Part shown: piece after piece, positions 8,778-16,950 of the stretch
How positions within the stretch are numbered: position 1 is the first letter of the stretch
Layout: the number at the start of each line of letters is the position of its first letter
Assembly: GCF_017468685.1 (NCBI RefSeq)
Contig: NZ_JAFUHT010000049.1
Coordinates: 1-56,222 of the forward strand
Length of the DNA stretch: 56,222 nucleotides
Reading direction: 5' to 3'
Origin: Methanobrevibacter sp.
GTDB lineage: Archaea > Methanobacteriota > Methanobacteria > Methanobacteriales > Methanobacteriaceae
Notes under the pieces: model-generated
Database searches by the model: none
Told to the model about the DNA's origin: nothing
The model's input: only the letters and a program-made list of their open reading frames with translations
Position numbers and translations under genes: made by a program

Positions 8778-9049
8778 CATATGAATTATTTGAACATGAC
8801 CGTGTAAAAAAATTTTTCAAAAAACACAAAAAAGACAAAGCATTACTATTAAGGATTACTAAAAAATATTTTGAGATTTTAAATAATCCGTATCATTCAG
8901 AATTCATCGAATTAAATAGTGTTAAATGCCCTAAATGCCATAGGGCCAGGGTTGGAAATTATAGAATAATTTTTTATGTTTCCGATAATCATCATCAAAT
9001 TGAAATTATTGATATAATCAAACGTAAAACTGATTATAGATTATTTTAA
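8774..9049 (+). CDS. RelE/ParE-superfamily toxin
   Basis: A 91-residue basic protein with the RelE-like layout: two N-terminal helices rich in Lys (FEHDRVKKFFKKHKKDKALLLRI), then the antiparallel sheet with the conserved RARVGNYRIIFYV and a C-terminal KRKTDYRLF. RelE members cleave mRNA on the ribosome; ParE members poison gyrase. The basic residues R-A-R...Y-R and the C-terminal Y-R favour RelE-type RNase activity, but this is not certain. An unusual Cys-x2-Cys (VKCPKCH) precedes the RARVG strand. It overlaps the antitoxin by 4 bases, so it is cotranscribed. Confidence 0.82.
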   Translation: MTYELFEHDRVKKFFKKHKKDKALLLRITKKYFEILNNPYHSEFIELNSVKCPKCHRARVGNYRIIFYVSDNHHQIEIIDIIKRKTDYRLF

Positions 9050-9164
9050 ATATTTTTTTAATTCTTAGGAATTATATCAAAATATTTTCATGTTACTCTT
9101 TTTAACAAATAAAATGATTTAAGGTATATTTTAACATAGTGAGGGCATCGTTAATTGGTGATGT

Positions 9165-9205
9165 TTAAAAAATAAAAAAATGAAAGTAGCAAAATTATGC
9201 TACTT
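9165..9205 (-). terminator. mtd terminator
   Basis: The inverted repeat AAGTAGCA (9184-9191) / TGCTACTT (9198-9205) lies at the mtd stop codon. On the minus strand it is followed by a long T-rich run. Confidence 0.75.
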
Positions 9206-10031
9206 ATTCTGGTTTAGAGATTAAGTCTGTTTTACAACCTGGGTTTCCTTCTTTCATGTGAGGGGTTCTTAAAACAGTATCATTTGCTTTTTCAATGTCT
9301 CTTGCTTCTTGAGCTAATTTAGCAGCGCATGCAGCAATTTCGTGAGCAGCAGCTACTAAAGGAATGAAGTTTTCGTAACCTTTGGTCATGAAACATCCTT
9401 TCATGTCTAAGTTTGCAACGGATCCAGCCATTTCGTATGCAGCAATAGCTTTTGCTTTTGCGTATGGGTTTGCAAATCCGCCAGCTTCTGCAGCTTTTTC
9501 AGCAGTAATAATGAGTTTAGGTAATTCGATTTCACCTGCTTCTGCTTGTGCGATTACGTCGTCAATGGTTTTTTGGACTAATCTTAATGCACCGGTTTCA
9601 GCGAGTACTTTTAAGATGTCAGAGTTGAAAATAGCCATTTCAGTTGGGTCTAACCATTCTCTTTTTGCACCAATCATTGGGTCAGACATTACAATAATGT
9701 AACCTAAGCCTTGTTCGTCCATTTCATCTTTTTTACCTTTACCAGGTGCGTCACCAACGATGATAGCAGGGATGTCTTTTTCAGATAATAATTCTCTTGC
9801 TTTAGCTGGTCCAGGTGCTCCTGGGTTTGGGCTAATGAAGATTGCAAAATCAGGTTCGAAAGCGTCTATTTTAGGAACAACGTCTTCGACTTGTTCTGGG
9901 TTCATTTTTGCTCCAGATCCAAAGGTTCTTACATCGATGTTTGGTCTGTCTGCTCTTTCGTCTAACAAAAGGTCAATTACTGGTGAAGTACCAATATTAC
10001 CACTTTTAATAATAGCAATTTTAACTACCAT
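9204..10031 (-). CDS. mtd: F420-dependent methylenetetrahydromethanopterin dehydrogenase
   Basis: Mtd reversibly reduces methenyl-H4MPT to methylene-H4MPT with reduced F420, a central step of CO2 reduction to methane. The 275-residue length and the whole sequence fit the family: N-terminal VVKIAIIKSGNIGTSPVIDLLLDERADR, then SPNPGAPGPAKARELL, VMSDPMIGAKREWLDPTEMA and a C-terminal region near HMKEGNPGCK. It is a cytoplasmic homohexamer in characterised homologues. The SD AAGGAGAT lies just before the ATG. It is monocistronic: its terminator overlaps the stop, and a 250-base gap with the tRNA lies upstream. Its codons are conspicuously uniform, as expected for a highly expressed methanogenesis gene. 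Confidence 0.97.
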   Translation of the reverse strand: MVVKIAIIKSGNIGTSPVIDLLLDERADRPNIDVRTFGSGAKMNPEQVEDVVPKIDAFEPDFAIFISPNPGAPGPAKARELLSEKDIPAIIVGDAPGKGKKDEMDEQGLGYIIVMSDPMIGAKREWLDPTEMAIFNSDILKVLAETGALRLVQKTIDDVIAQAEAGEIELPKLIITAEKAAEAGGFANPYAKAKAIAAYEMAGSVANLDMKGCFMTKGYENFIPLVAAAHEIAACAAKLAQEARDIEKANDTVLRTPHMKEGNPGCKTDLISKPE

Positions 10032-10287
10032 AATTTTATCTCCTTATTTGATAATTAATTCTTTAATCAGAAAACTATTTAAATTTTATTATTTGAAAAT
10101 TTTAATCATTAATTATTTTTTTATCTAAATAATGTTCAATGAAATAAAAGTAATATTAAATAGTTGAATATTGTATAAAATAAGTTGAATTCTTTGATAG
10201 AAGAAGTAAATCATGTTCAAAAAATATGCACGATACAAACCTAAAATAATCATGTATTTTGATGAAATTTTTAAAAATAGAATTGAG

Positions 10288-10359
10288 TGGTTCCGACGAG
10301 ACTCGAACTCGTGATCCCCTCCTTGTAAGGGAGGTATCATACCACTAGACCACGGAACC
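10288..10359 (-). tRNA. tRNA-Val (anticodon TAC)
   Basis: A cloverleaf folds on the minus strand. The acceptor stem pairs GGTTCCG with CGGAACC, with discriminator A. The D-arm GTCTAGTGGTATGAT is present. The anticodon stem CCTCC/GGAGG closes the loop CTTACAA, giving anticodon TAC (codon GTA). The T-arm contains GAGTTCGAGTCTC. The 3' CCA is not encoded, and there is no intron. Confidence 0.95.
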
Positions 10360-10480
10360 AACAAACATTATTATGAATTTACTATTATATAAAACTTTCT
10401 ATTTTTCAAATTTCAACTAAGAAAATTTTATAAAATACTTACTATATATTAATTATTATAATAAAAAATGATGTGATAAA

Positions 10481-11404
10481 ATGGCTTGGGATGACAAAGC
10501 AACAAAAGTATGGGTAGATGGTGAATTCGTAGAATGGAAAGATGCAAATATATCAGTACTCTCACACGTAGTTCACTATGGAACAAGTGTATTTGAAGGT
10601 ATAAGAGCATACTCAAATGAAAAAGGAGTAGCTGTATACCGTCTTGAAGAACATGTCCAAAGATTATTTGACTCAGCAAAAATATACAAAATGGACATAC
10701 CATTCACTCAAGAGGAAATTGCAGAAGCAATACTTGAAACAGTTCGCATAAATGGCCTAAACGGATGTTACATCCGTCCAATAGTATTTAGAGGATATGG
10801 AGAACTTGGAGTAAACCCATTAGGATGTCCTGTTAATGTTGCAATTGCTGCATGGGAATGGGGATCATATCTTGGTGAAGAAGGAATGGAAAACGGAGTA
10901 GACATTGGTGTATCATCATGGAGAAAACCGGCACCGGACACTTTCCCTACACTTGCAAAATGTGGAGCAAACTACATGAACTCACAACTTGCAAAACTCG
11001 AAGCAATCGACAACGGATTTGATGAAGCAATCATGCTTGACTATGAAGGACACGTTTCAGAAGGAAGTGGAGAAAACATATTCTTAGTTGAAGGAGAAAC
11101 ATTACACACTCCTACAATGGCATCATCTAACCTCAGAGGAATTACAAGAGACTCCATCATGACTATCGCTCGTGATTTAGGCTATGAAGTAGTTGAAGAA
11201 ACAATCTCAAGAGAAAGATTATACATTGCAGATGAAGTATTCTTCACAGGAACTGCAGCTGAAGTAACTCCAATCCGTTCAATCGATCACAGAACAATAG
11301 GAATCGGAAAAAGAGGGCCTGTCTCAGAAAAAATACAAAAAGCATTCTTTGATATTGTAGAAGCTAAAGTAGAAGACAAATATGATTGGTTAACTTACAT
11401 CTAA
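10481..11404 (+). CDS. ilvE: Branched-chain amino acid aminotransferase
   Basis: IlvE is a fold-type IV PLP aminotransferase that makes Ile, Leu and Val from their 2-oxo acids with glutamate. The 307-residue length is typical. Visible motifs are [13 protein letters not shown] near residue 31, the PLP-lysine region [15 protein letters not shown] near residue 155, and the cofactor-binding [12 protein letters not shown] and [28 protein letters not shown] fits the start. The next gene, uppP, begins 12 bases after the stop, so the two are probably cotranscribed although functionally unrelated. Confidence 0.95.
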   Translation: MAWDDKATKVWVDGEFVEWKDANISVLSHVVHYGTSVFEGIRAYSNEKGVAVYRLEEHVQRLFDSAKIYKMDIPFTQEEIAEAILETVRINGLNGCYIRPIVFRGYGELGVNPLGCPVNVAIAAWEWGSYLGEEGMENGVDIGVSSWRKPAPDTFPTLAKCGANYMNSQLAKLEAIDNGFDEAIMLDYEGHVSEGSGENIFLVEGETLHTPTMASSNLRGITRDSIMTIARDLGYEVVEETISRERLYIADEVFFTGTAAEVTPIRSIDHRTIGIGKRGPVSEKIQKAFFDIVEAKVEDKYDWLTYI

Positions 11405-11416
11405 GCGGTGTAGAAT

Positions 11417-12250
11417 ATGGATATACTTCAGGGAATTATTATCGGCATAGTTCAGGGATTGACTGAATTCCTGCCGGTCAGTAGTTCAGCGCACTTAGTT
11501 TTTATTCAAAATCTTTTAGGTGTTGAAAGCTCTCTTGCTTTCGATACATTCCTTCACTTAGGAACCTTAATAGCAGTATTGTGGTTTTTCAGGTATGATA
11601 TTTACAAAATGCTTAAATCATGGTGGTTAAGTATTGGAGATATCTTGCAAGGAAGATTTAAGGAAGGCTTTTACGATGACCCTTACAAGAGACTTGCATG
11701 GTATGTAATTCTTGCAACAGTTCCTGTCGGCATTGTTGGAGTGCTGTTTGAAGACTCTGTAGATGCATTGTTTGCAGGTGCATTATATGTTCCGGCTTTC
11801 TTTTTGTTTGTAACAGGTACTATTTTGTATTTGTCTCAAAGAATGACCAGCGGTGAGATAAATTACAATACAATAACTAAAAAAGAAGCATTATTCATGG
11901 GACTGGGTCAAGCTTGTGCAATATTGCCTGGACTTTCACGTTCAGGTACAACAATCGCAGCAGGTTTAACAATAGGTCTTGATAAGGAATTTGCAGCAAA
12001 ATTCAGTTTTATATTATCAATTCCTGCGATTTTCGGTGCATTCGTATTACAACTAAAAGATATAGGTTCTGCATTGGATGTAAACTTCCTTCCGGTATTT
12101 TTAGGTTTTATTGCAGCTATTATTGCAGGATACTTGGCTATCAAGTGGATGCTTGACTTGATACAGAATAGAAGCTTGGATATTTTTGCATATTATTGCT
12201 GGTTGATGGGTATAATAGTATTTATGGGTTCAATTGCCCATATATTCTAA
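11417..12250 (+). CDS. uppP: Undecaprenyl-diphosphatase
   Basis: UppP (BacA) dephosphorylates undecaprenyl diphosphate to recycle the lipid carrier used for wall and glycan precursors. The 277-residue membrane protein shows both active-site motifs: LTEFLPVSSSAHLV near residue 15 (catalytic Glu and Ser) and LPGLSRSGTTIAAGLTIG near residue 174 (catalytic Arg). About eight hydrophobic segments are visible. Methanogens with pseudomurein use undecaprenyl-linked intermediates, so it fits with the flippase (4811) and the Mur-type ligases (20000-22886). GGTG precedes the ATG at normal distance. Confidence 0.94.
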   Translation: MDILQGIIIGIVQGLTEFLPVSSSAHLVFIQNLLGVESSLAFDTFLHLGTLIAVLWFFRYDIYKMLKSWWLSIGDILQGRFKEGFYDDPYKRLAWYVILATVPVGIVGVLFEDSVDALFAGALYVPAFFLFVTGTILYLSQRMTSGEINYNTITKKEALFMGLGQACAILPGLSRSGTTIAAGLTIGLDKEFAAKFSFILSIPAIFGAFVLQLKDIGSALDVNFLPVFLGFIAAIIAGYLAIKWMLDLIQNRSLDIFAYYCWLMGIIVFMGSIAHIF

Positions 12251-12285
12251 ATTATATCTTTTCTTTTTTTAAAAAACAGATTTAA

Positions 12286-12408
12286 AAATATTAATATAAA
12301 GTTAGAAAGATTCTAACTTAATATTAAACCCCTATAATTAATAAGTTATAACAAATAATTTCTTCTAGAATACATTCAGTTATTTTGATGTTATATATAT
12401 TTTTGGAT
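12286..12408 (-). repeat. Copy 1 of a ~125-base repeat, candidate minus-strand small RNA
   Basis: This copy shares two blocks with 12493-12625. One is TTAATATAAAGTTAGAA-AGA-TTCTAAC, whose 7-bp hairpin is at 12301-12317. The other is TTATATATATTTTTGGATA at 12391-12409. Read on the minus strand, the second block is a BRE/TATA (CCAAAAATATATATAA). A conserved GAATGTA lies about 25 bases downstream (12371-12377), as expected for a start site. The hairpin followed by T-rich DNA would end a transcript of about 90 bases. A plus-strand reading (TATA TTAATATAAA, then an operator) is also possible. Confidence 0.5.
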
Positions 12409-12492
12409 ACAATCCGAGAGTTAAAAAACTAACTACATGATATTTTAGAATAAGTAATGTATTAAACTATATTGTTATCAAAAATAGATTTT

Positions 12493-12625
12493 AAATGTTA
12501 ATATAAAGTTAGAAAGATTCTAACTCAATATTAACTCCCCATAAATTTAACAAGTATTACAGAAAAATTCTTGTAACATTTGTACATTCCTTTATTTGTT
12601 TTATTGTTATATATATTTTTGGATA
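12493..12625 (-). repeat. Copy 2 of the ~125-base repeat, candidate minus-strand small RNA
   Basis: It has the same architecture as copy 1: hairpin GTTAGAAAGATTCTAAC at 12508-12524, TATA block at 12607-12625 and GAATGTA (minus) at 12583-12589. The middle diverges between copies but keeps a C/G block (CCCCATAAATT at 12537-12547; in copy 1 AACCCCTATAATTAA). That block is complementary to the leader of the small ORF at 12705-12788. An internal imperfect hairpin (TTACAGAAAAATTCTTGTAA) is present only here. Confidence 0.5.
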
Positions 12626-12704
12626 TGTATCTGAAAGCAGAAAATCTTACCAAAAGTTAAATTCTAAACTTTAAATTTTTTGTCGTTCAACTACGGTTAC
12701 ATTT

Positions 12705-12788
12705 TTAGCAAAATTTTTCTATAATGATGGTGATGAGTCGTAATAAGGTTATTATTAATATGATTAATAATTCTGTCTTTTTACTCAA
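12705..12788 (-). CDS. Small hydrophobic peptide ORF, candidate membrane toxin or small membrane protein
   Basis: A 27-codon ORF that starts with TTG (12786-12788). The peptide has a charged N-terminus (MSKKTE), a Leu/Ile-rich transmembrane stretch of about 17 residues with a single Arg, then EKFC at the end. AAGGTGAT (12793-12800) lies 4 bases before the start, the same SD geometry as the ferredoxin gene. A TATA-like stretch (minus AAAAATTATATATTATATG) lies ~100 bases upstream. Size and composition resemble type I toxins and small holin-like peptides, but AT-rich DNA yields Ile/Leu-rich ORFs by chance, so coding is not proven. The leader is complementary to the two repeat copies at 12286-12625. 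Confidence 0.45.
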   Translation of the reverse strand: MSKKTELLIILIITLLRLITIIIEKFC

Positions 12789-13036
12789 ATTAATCACCTT
12801 TTAATTTATGGGGTTGATTTAATTTTCAGCAAGCAAAAGCTTTTAGGACTAGTTCAATTGTATATTATGTATCATATAATATATAATTTTTCTATTTATC
12901 AATTTTAAACTCTTTAAACTGTATAATATTGTTTTTACTTCGTTTTTTACATTAAAAAAGAAATATTGTAATCATTGTAAAAAATTTAAGTAATTGTGTT
13001 AAAACAAGTAAATGATGGTTAATATAAAAATAAGAG

Positions 13037-13057
13037 TAGAGATTAAATAAATCTCTA
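13037..13057 (-). terminator. cobT terminator
   Basis: The 8-bp inverted repeat TAGAGATT/AATCTCTA overlaps the minus-strand stop codon of cobT and is followed by T-rich sequence on that strand. Confidence 0.65.
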
Positions 13058-14119
13058 TTTGCAAACTTTTTCGATTTTTTTTCTTAATCTTTCAACGGAA
13101 TTTCCCAAAACCAGTGCAGTATACATTGCGCCGCCGGCACCTGCACCTTCCTTGACAAATCCTTTCAGGTAGTTTTTCAATCCTTCATGTTCTGATTCTT
13201 CAAACCTTGGATCAACCACGTTCACAGTGATATTGTCGTCAATTTGGTTTAAAATGCCAAATAAATCAGCGGTTTCATCAGCGGCTACAAATACGGTTGT
13301 TGCAAGATTTATTCTTGAAAAGTCAAATGTTGGTTGAATCGATTTGATAACAGCACAGGTTGCAGCCATTTGTGTTCCTCCAGCTAAAATAATTGGAATG
13401 TCTGATCCAATAACTAATCCTGCAATTGCCGGAATAGTAGGATCTCCTACTGCACCGATTGCCTGCATTGCATCAGCCTCTCCAGGTTTTATTCCTGCAT
13501 TTTCAAGTCCTTCATTTACGGTTTTTGACTTTAAATCATGAGGATTATGGGGCATGCTGCCGCTTACCTTCTCATTTGCTTCATAACCCAGTGCCTTTAG
13601 AACTCCAAGCGCTGTTGTTGTTCCTGCAGCGATACTTTCACCAATAATTAGCATTTCATGTCTTTGTGACAGTTCATTACCTAAATCCTTTGCATTTTCA
13701 AAGATTTCCAATGGGTTAAGAACACCTTTTCCGGTTCTTATGTCTCTTCCGTATTCGCTGCCCAAATTAACGTATTCGACGTCAGGTTTGATTTTTGATC
13801 CTGCATCAACTATTACAAAGGGGGTTTCTGAAACTTGAAGTGCTGCTTTTGTAAGTCTTGCAGGAGTTGGTGCTGCTGCATCTCCAACTACAGTTTCTGC
13901 AGGTGCTTCACAGCATCTTACTTCTCCCAATACCATAAATTCAGCATCACTTGCAGGTGTGTATTCGGTCAGGTCGGCTGAGGGTCCTGCCCCTGAAATT
14001 CCTTCTATTAATGAGGTTTCTGTAGTGCCTATTGTAAGTAAGAATACAGCTTCATCTTCCACTTCTTGCAATTTTTCTGTTAATTCACTTGAGCCGTATG
14101 TTGTTACACCATCAATCAT
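13055..14119 (-). CDS. cobT: Archaeal CobT: nicotinate mononucleotide-dependent phosphoribosyltransferase (UPF0284 type)
   Basis: This family activates the lower ligand base (or alpha-ribazole precursor) in cobamide assembly. Methanogens need cobamides for Mtr. The 354-residue length matches. Supporting motifs are FLLTIGTTETSLIEGISGAGP, ADLTEYTPASDAEFM, IVDAGSKIKPDVEY, GESIAAGTTTALGVL, GDPTIPAIAGL and ILAGGTQMAA, in that order and typical of the archaeal branch. I choose ATG 14119: AAGGTGA lies 5 bases before it. The GTG at 14128 is part of that SD. The start overlaps the stop of the upstream gene at 14112 by 8 bases, so translation is coupled. Confidence 0.88.
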   Translation of the reverse strand: MIDGVTTYGSSELTEKLQEVEDEAVFLLTIGTTETSLIEGISGAGPSADLTEYTPASDAEFMVLGEVRCCEAPAETVVGDAAAPTPARLTKAALQVSETPFVIVDAGSKIKPDVEYVNLGSEYGRDIRTGKGVLNPLEIFENAKDLGNELSQRHEMLIIGESIAAGTTTALGVLKALGYEANEKVSGSMPHNPHDLKSKTVNEGLENAGIKPGEADAMQAIGAVGDPTIPAIAGLVIGSDIPIILAGGTQMAATCAVIKSIQPTFDFSRINLATTVFVAADETADLFGILNQIDDNITVNVVDPRFEESEHEGLKNYLKGFVKEGAGAGGAMYTALVLGNSVERLRKKIEKVCK

Positions 14120-14612
14120 TGTTTTCACCTTGTTTTTTCAATAAATCTATAATTATCTTATTTTGGTTAATAATCTTTTTGTTTTGAAGCATGATTTTCT
14201 TTAACATTTCTTCTTGTGTCAATTCATTGTCGGTTTTAAATGTCTGACCGTCTCTTGCTCTTGCAGGGATTCTTATTTGTTCTTTTGGAGGTAACTTATC
14301 ACTGTCCCCTTTTGGTGGAATAACTCCTCTGGAAGCGCTGTCCTCTTTTGAGACAAAATCCACATATCTGTGTGTCACCTTGTTTTTTCCACGTTCATCT
14401 AAAAGCTCCATCAATCTGTTGTCAACATTTTCAACACCAACCAACTCTTCCTGCTCCACTTCATGAATCAATCGTTTCTGAATGTTGTATGCATTGTAAA
14501 TTGGTATTCCTCGTGTTTTGCATTCGTTTTTAAACATGTCGTGGATGTTGATGTCACCGGTTAGCTGTTTCACTCTTTTTTGTTCTAAAGTATTAGCACT
14601 ATAAAATCCCAT
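14112..14612 (-). CDS. Uncharacterised protein translationally coupled to cobT
   Basis: I do not recognise this 166-residue protein. It is highly charged with no signal peptide or membrane segment. Residues 1-110 look globular (VDNRLMELLDERGKNKVTHRYVDF is mostly helical). A Pro-rich stretch (PPKGDSDKLPPKEQIRIPARARDG) follows, then a C-terminal coiled coil (EEMLKKIMLQNKKIINQNKIIIDLLKK). Its stop overlaps the cobT start by 8 bases. An SD (AAAGTGA) precedes its ATG. Coupling to cobT suggests a role near cobamide synthesis, or simple cotranscription; the sequence itself gives no function. Confidence 0.75.
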   Translation of the reverse strand: MGFYSANTLEQKRVKQLTGDINIHDMFKNECKTRGIPIYNAYNIQKRLIHEVEQEELVGVENVDNRLMELLDERGKNKVTHRYVDFVSKEDSASRGVIPPKGDSDKLPPKEQIRIPARARDGQTFKTDNELTQEEMLKKIMLQNKKIINQNKIIIDLLKKQGENND

Positions 14613-14703
14613 GTTTTCACTTTTGTTTTTTGAAATTAAAAAATATTTTTATATTCTATTAGTATAACATATTATATTAATTAAATTTTTTTCAGTGATT
14701 ATT

Positions 14704-16293
14704 TTGATAAGTTTAGGAATTGAAGGAACAGCGGAAAAAACCGGTGTAGGCATAGTTGACAGTGACGGCAATATTCTGGCGATGGCTGGAAAACAGTTGT
14801 ATCCAGAAGAAGGTGGAATTCACCCCCGTTTGGCTGCCGAACACCATGCAGAGTGGATTCCTAAACTGATACCTCAGGCTTTGGATGAATCCGGTCTTAA
14901 ATATTCAGATATCGATTTGATTTCATTTTCACAGGGTCCTGGATTGGGGCCGGCCTTAAGAATTGTGGCAACTTCAGCTAGAAGTCTTGCATTGTCACTT
15001 AAAAAACCAATTATTGGTGTAAATCACTGTATAGGGCATGTTGAAGTTGGAAAACTGGATACTGGTGCGGTAAATCCTGTGGCTTTATATGTAAGTGGAG
15101 GCAACAGTCAGGTAATCGCTTATGAAAGTGGAAGATACAGAATATTCGGTGAAACATTGGATATTGCAGTCGGCAATTGTCTTGACCACTTCGGCCGTGA
15201 AACCGGTCTGGGGCATCCTGGTGGGCCGGTAATAGAAAAATTGGCGAAAAAAGGTTCATATGTTGATTTGCCGTATATCGTAAAGGGAATGGATTTTTCT
15301 TTTTCAGGATTATTGTCAGCGGCATTAAGAGAAGCAGAGAAAGGAACTCCAATGGAGGATGTTTGCTTTTCACTTCAGGAAACTGCTTTTTCAATGCTTG
15401 TTGAAGTAACTGAGCGTGCTCTGTCACACACTCAAAAGGATGAGGTAATGCTGTGCGGGGGGGTTTCAGCCAATTCAAGGTTGCGTGAAATGCTCAAAAC
15501 AATGTCTGAGGAGCATGGAGCTAAATTCTATATGCCTGAAATGAAGCTCTGCGGGGACAATGGTGTCATGATTGCGTGGCTTGGACTTTTGATGTGTAAT
15601 GAGTTCGGACCGATGGATTTAAAGGATACCAATATCATTCAAAAATTCCGTACTGATGAAGTGGATATTCCATGGATAGACAATACAAAGACCTATCTCG
15701 AACTGCCTGTGGAGTTCATCGCTAAAGGTGCTGAGTCAAACATTGTTAAAAGTGAGTATCTAGGTGAAAGGGCAGTCATTAAAGATCGTATTCCAAAAGG
15801 CTACAGAATCCCTGAAATTGATAATAAAATCAGAAAGGCAAGATGTAAAGAGGAAGCTAAACTATTGAGTGATGCCAAAAGGGCTGGTGTTAAAACACCA
15901 GTTTTATATGATGTTAATTTGGCGGATAAATCCCTTACTATGGAAGAGATTTGTGGAGTAATGCTTAAAGAAGTAATTGATGAAGATTTGGCATTCAGAC
16001 TTGGCTGTGAAATTTCCAAACTGCATTCTGCTGATATTATTCATGGTGACATTACAACTTCTAATATATTATTTGATGATGGTAAACTTGTTTTCATTGA
16101 TTTTGGACTTGGAAGATACTCACAATTAAAAGAGGATAAGGCTGTTGATTTACTTGTTTTAAAAAAATCTTTGCAGAGTATTGATTATAATCTTGCTGTC
16201 AAATATTTTGATTTGGTATTAAAAGGTTATGATGATGATTCAATACTTAAAGTAATAAATGATATTGAATCTAGAGGAAGATATGCTCATTAG
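14704..16293 (+). CDS. Fused Kae1-Bud32: tRNA N6-threonylcarbamoyladenosine synthase / atypical protein kinase
   Basis: This is the bifunctional KEOPS subunit. Residues 1-~325 are Kae1 (SLGIEGTAEKTGVGIVD, metal-binding His108-x3-His112 in NHCIGHVE, GGNSQV, GETLDIAVGN), which transfers threonylcarbamoyl to A37 of ANN-decoding tRNAs. Residues ~340-529 are the Bud32 kinase/ATPase (invariant Lys in RAVIKDRIPKGYR, HGDITTSNILF near residue 447, IDFGLGRYS near 466). This fusion is normal in several euryarchaea. I use TTG 14704 (MISLGIEGT): AGTGAT lies 4 bases before it and homologues start there, while the GTG at 14695 is part of that SD. It leads a same-strand run with rdgB and rpsO. Confidence 0.95.
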   Translation: MISLGIEGTAEKTGVGIVDSDGNILAMAGKQLYPEEGGIHPRLAAEHHAEWIPKLIPQALDESGLKYSDIDLISFSQGPGLGPALRIVATSARSLALSLKKPIIGVNHCIGHVEVGKLDTGAVNPVALYVSGGNSQVIAYESGRYRIFGETLDIAVGNCLDHFGRETGLGHPGGPVIEKLAKKGSYVDLPYIVKGMDFSFSGLLSAALREAEKGTPMEDVCFSLQETAFSMLVEVTERALSHTQKDEVMLCGGVSANSRLREMLKTMSEEHGAKFYMPEMKLCGDNGVMIAWLGLLMCNEFGPMDLKDTNIIQKFRTDEVDIPWIDNTKTYLELPVEFIAKGAESNIVKSEYLGERAVIKDRIPKGYRIPEIDNKIRKARCKEEAKLLSDAKRAGVKTPVLYDVNLADKSLTMEEICGVMLKEVIDEDLAFRLGCEISKLHSADIIHGDITTSNILFDDGKLVFIDFGLGRYSQLKEDKAVDLLVLKKSLQSIDYNLAVKYFDLVLKGYDDDSILKVINDIESRGRYAH

Positions 16294-16336
16294 ATGACCA
16301 TCAATTATAATAAAAATCATCATCATAATTAAAATC

Positions 16337-16888
16337 ATGATAACATTTATAACTGGTAACGAACATAAAGTAAAAGAAGCAGAGAATATTTTCAAAGATT
16401 ATGGCATTGAACTTGAGCATATTGATTTGGGTTACGAAGAACCCCAAGGAACTCTTGAGGAAGTGGCTCTATCAGGCGCAAAATATGCTAGCCGTAAGCT
16501 TGACAAACCTGTGATTGTTGAAGATGCTGGTTTATTCATTAAGGCTTTAAATGGATTTCCGGGAACATATTCACATTATGTTCAAGATACTATTGGAAAT
16601 GAAGGAATTTTAAAGCTATTGAAAGATACTGATGACCGTTATGCCGAATTCAGGTCAGTTATTGGGTACTGTGCCCCCAATTCTGAGCCCAAGACTTTTT
16701 TAGGCAAGGTCGAAGGTGAAATCGCAGTTGATGAGAGAGGAGATTTGGGATTTGCATTTGATCCTTTATTTTATGTTCCAAGTCTGGACAAGACTTTCGG
16801 AGAACTTACAACTAGTGAGAAAAACCAGTTTTCACATAGAAAAAATTCATTGAAGAAATTTATCGAATGGTATTCTAGTCAAGAATAA
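16337..16888 (+). CDS. rdgB: XTP/dITP diphosphatase (RdgB/HAM1 family)
   Basis: It hydrolyses non-canonical purine triphosphates (dITP, XTP) and so keeps deaminated bases out of nucleic acids. The 183-residue length fits. The substrate P-loop [16 protein letters not shown] is at the N-terminus, followed by [23 protein letters not shown] (catalytic Asp) and [14 protein letters not shown] and [10 protein letters not shown] near the C-terminus, all family hallmarks. No strong SD precedes the ATG, but the protein starts where homologues do. It lies 43 bases after kae1-bud32. Confidence 0.94.
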   Translation: MITFITGNEHKVKEAENIFKDYGIELEHIDLGYEEPQGTLEEVALSGAKYASRKLDKPVIVEDAGLFIKALNGFPGTYSHYVQDTIGNEGILKLLKDTDDRYAEFRSVIGYCAPNSEPKTFLGKVEGEIAVDERGDLGFAFDPLFYVPSLDKTFGELTTSEKNQFSHRKNSLKKFIEWYSSQE

Positions 16889-16950
16889 CTTTATTTTCTG
16901 TTTATTATTGGGCTTATTTAATATTTAAAAAATTTAAAGAGGTTTATATT

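Noticed and set aside
10125-10364. 79-codon minus-strand ORF
   Set aside because: It runs through the tRNA-Val gene and has no SD or protein-like composition.
12382-12435. Short plus-strand frames over the TATA block of both repeats (LYIFLD-type)
   Set aside because: The frame is not kept between the two copies upstream of the block and there is no SD; conservation is better explained as promoter DNA.
12724-12804. 26-codon plus-strand ORF opposite the hydrophobic minus-strand ORF
   Set aside because: No SD before its ATG; it is the mirror of the better-supported minus-strand ORF.
15011-15478. 155-codon minus-strand ORF
   Set aside because: It lies fully inside the Kae1 domain on the opposite strand; antisense shadow with His/Leu/Pro-biased composition.
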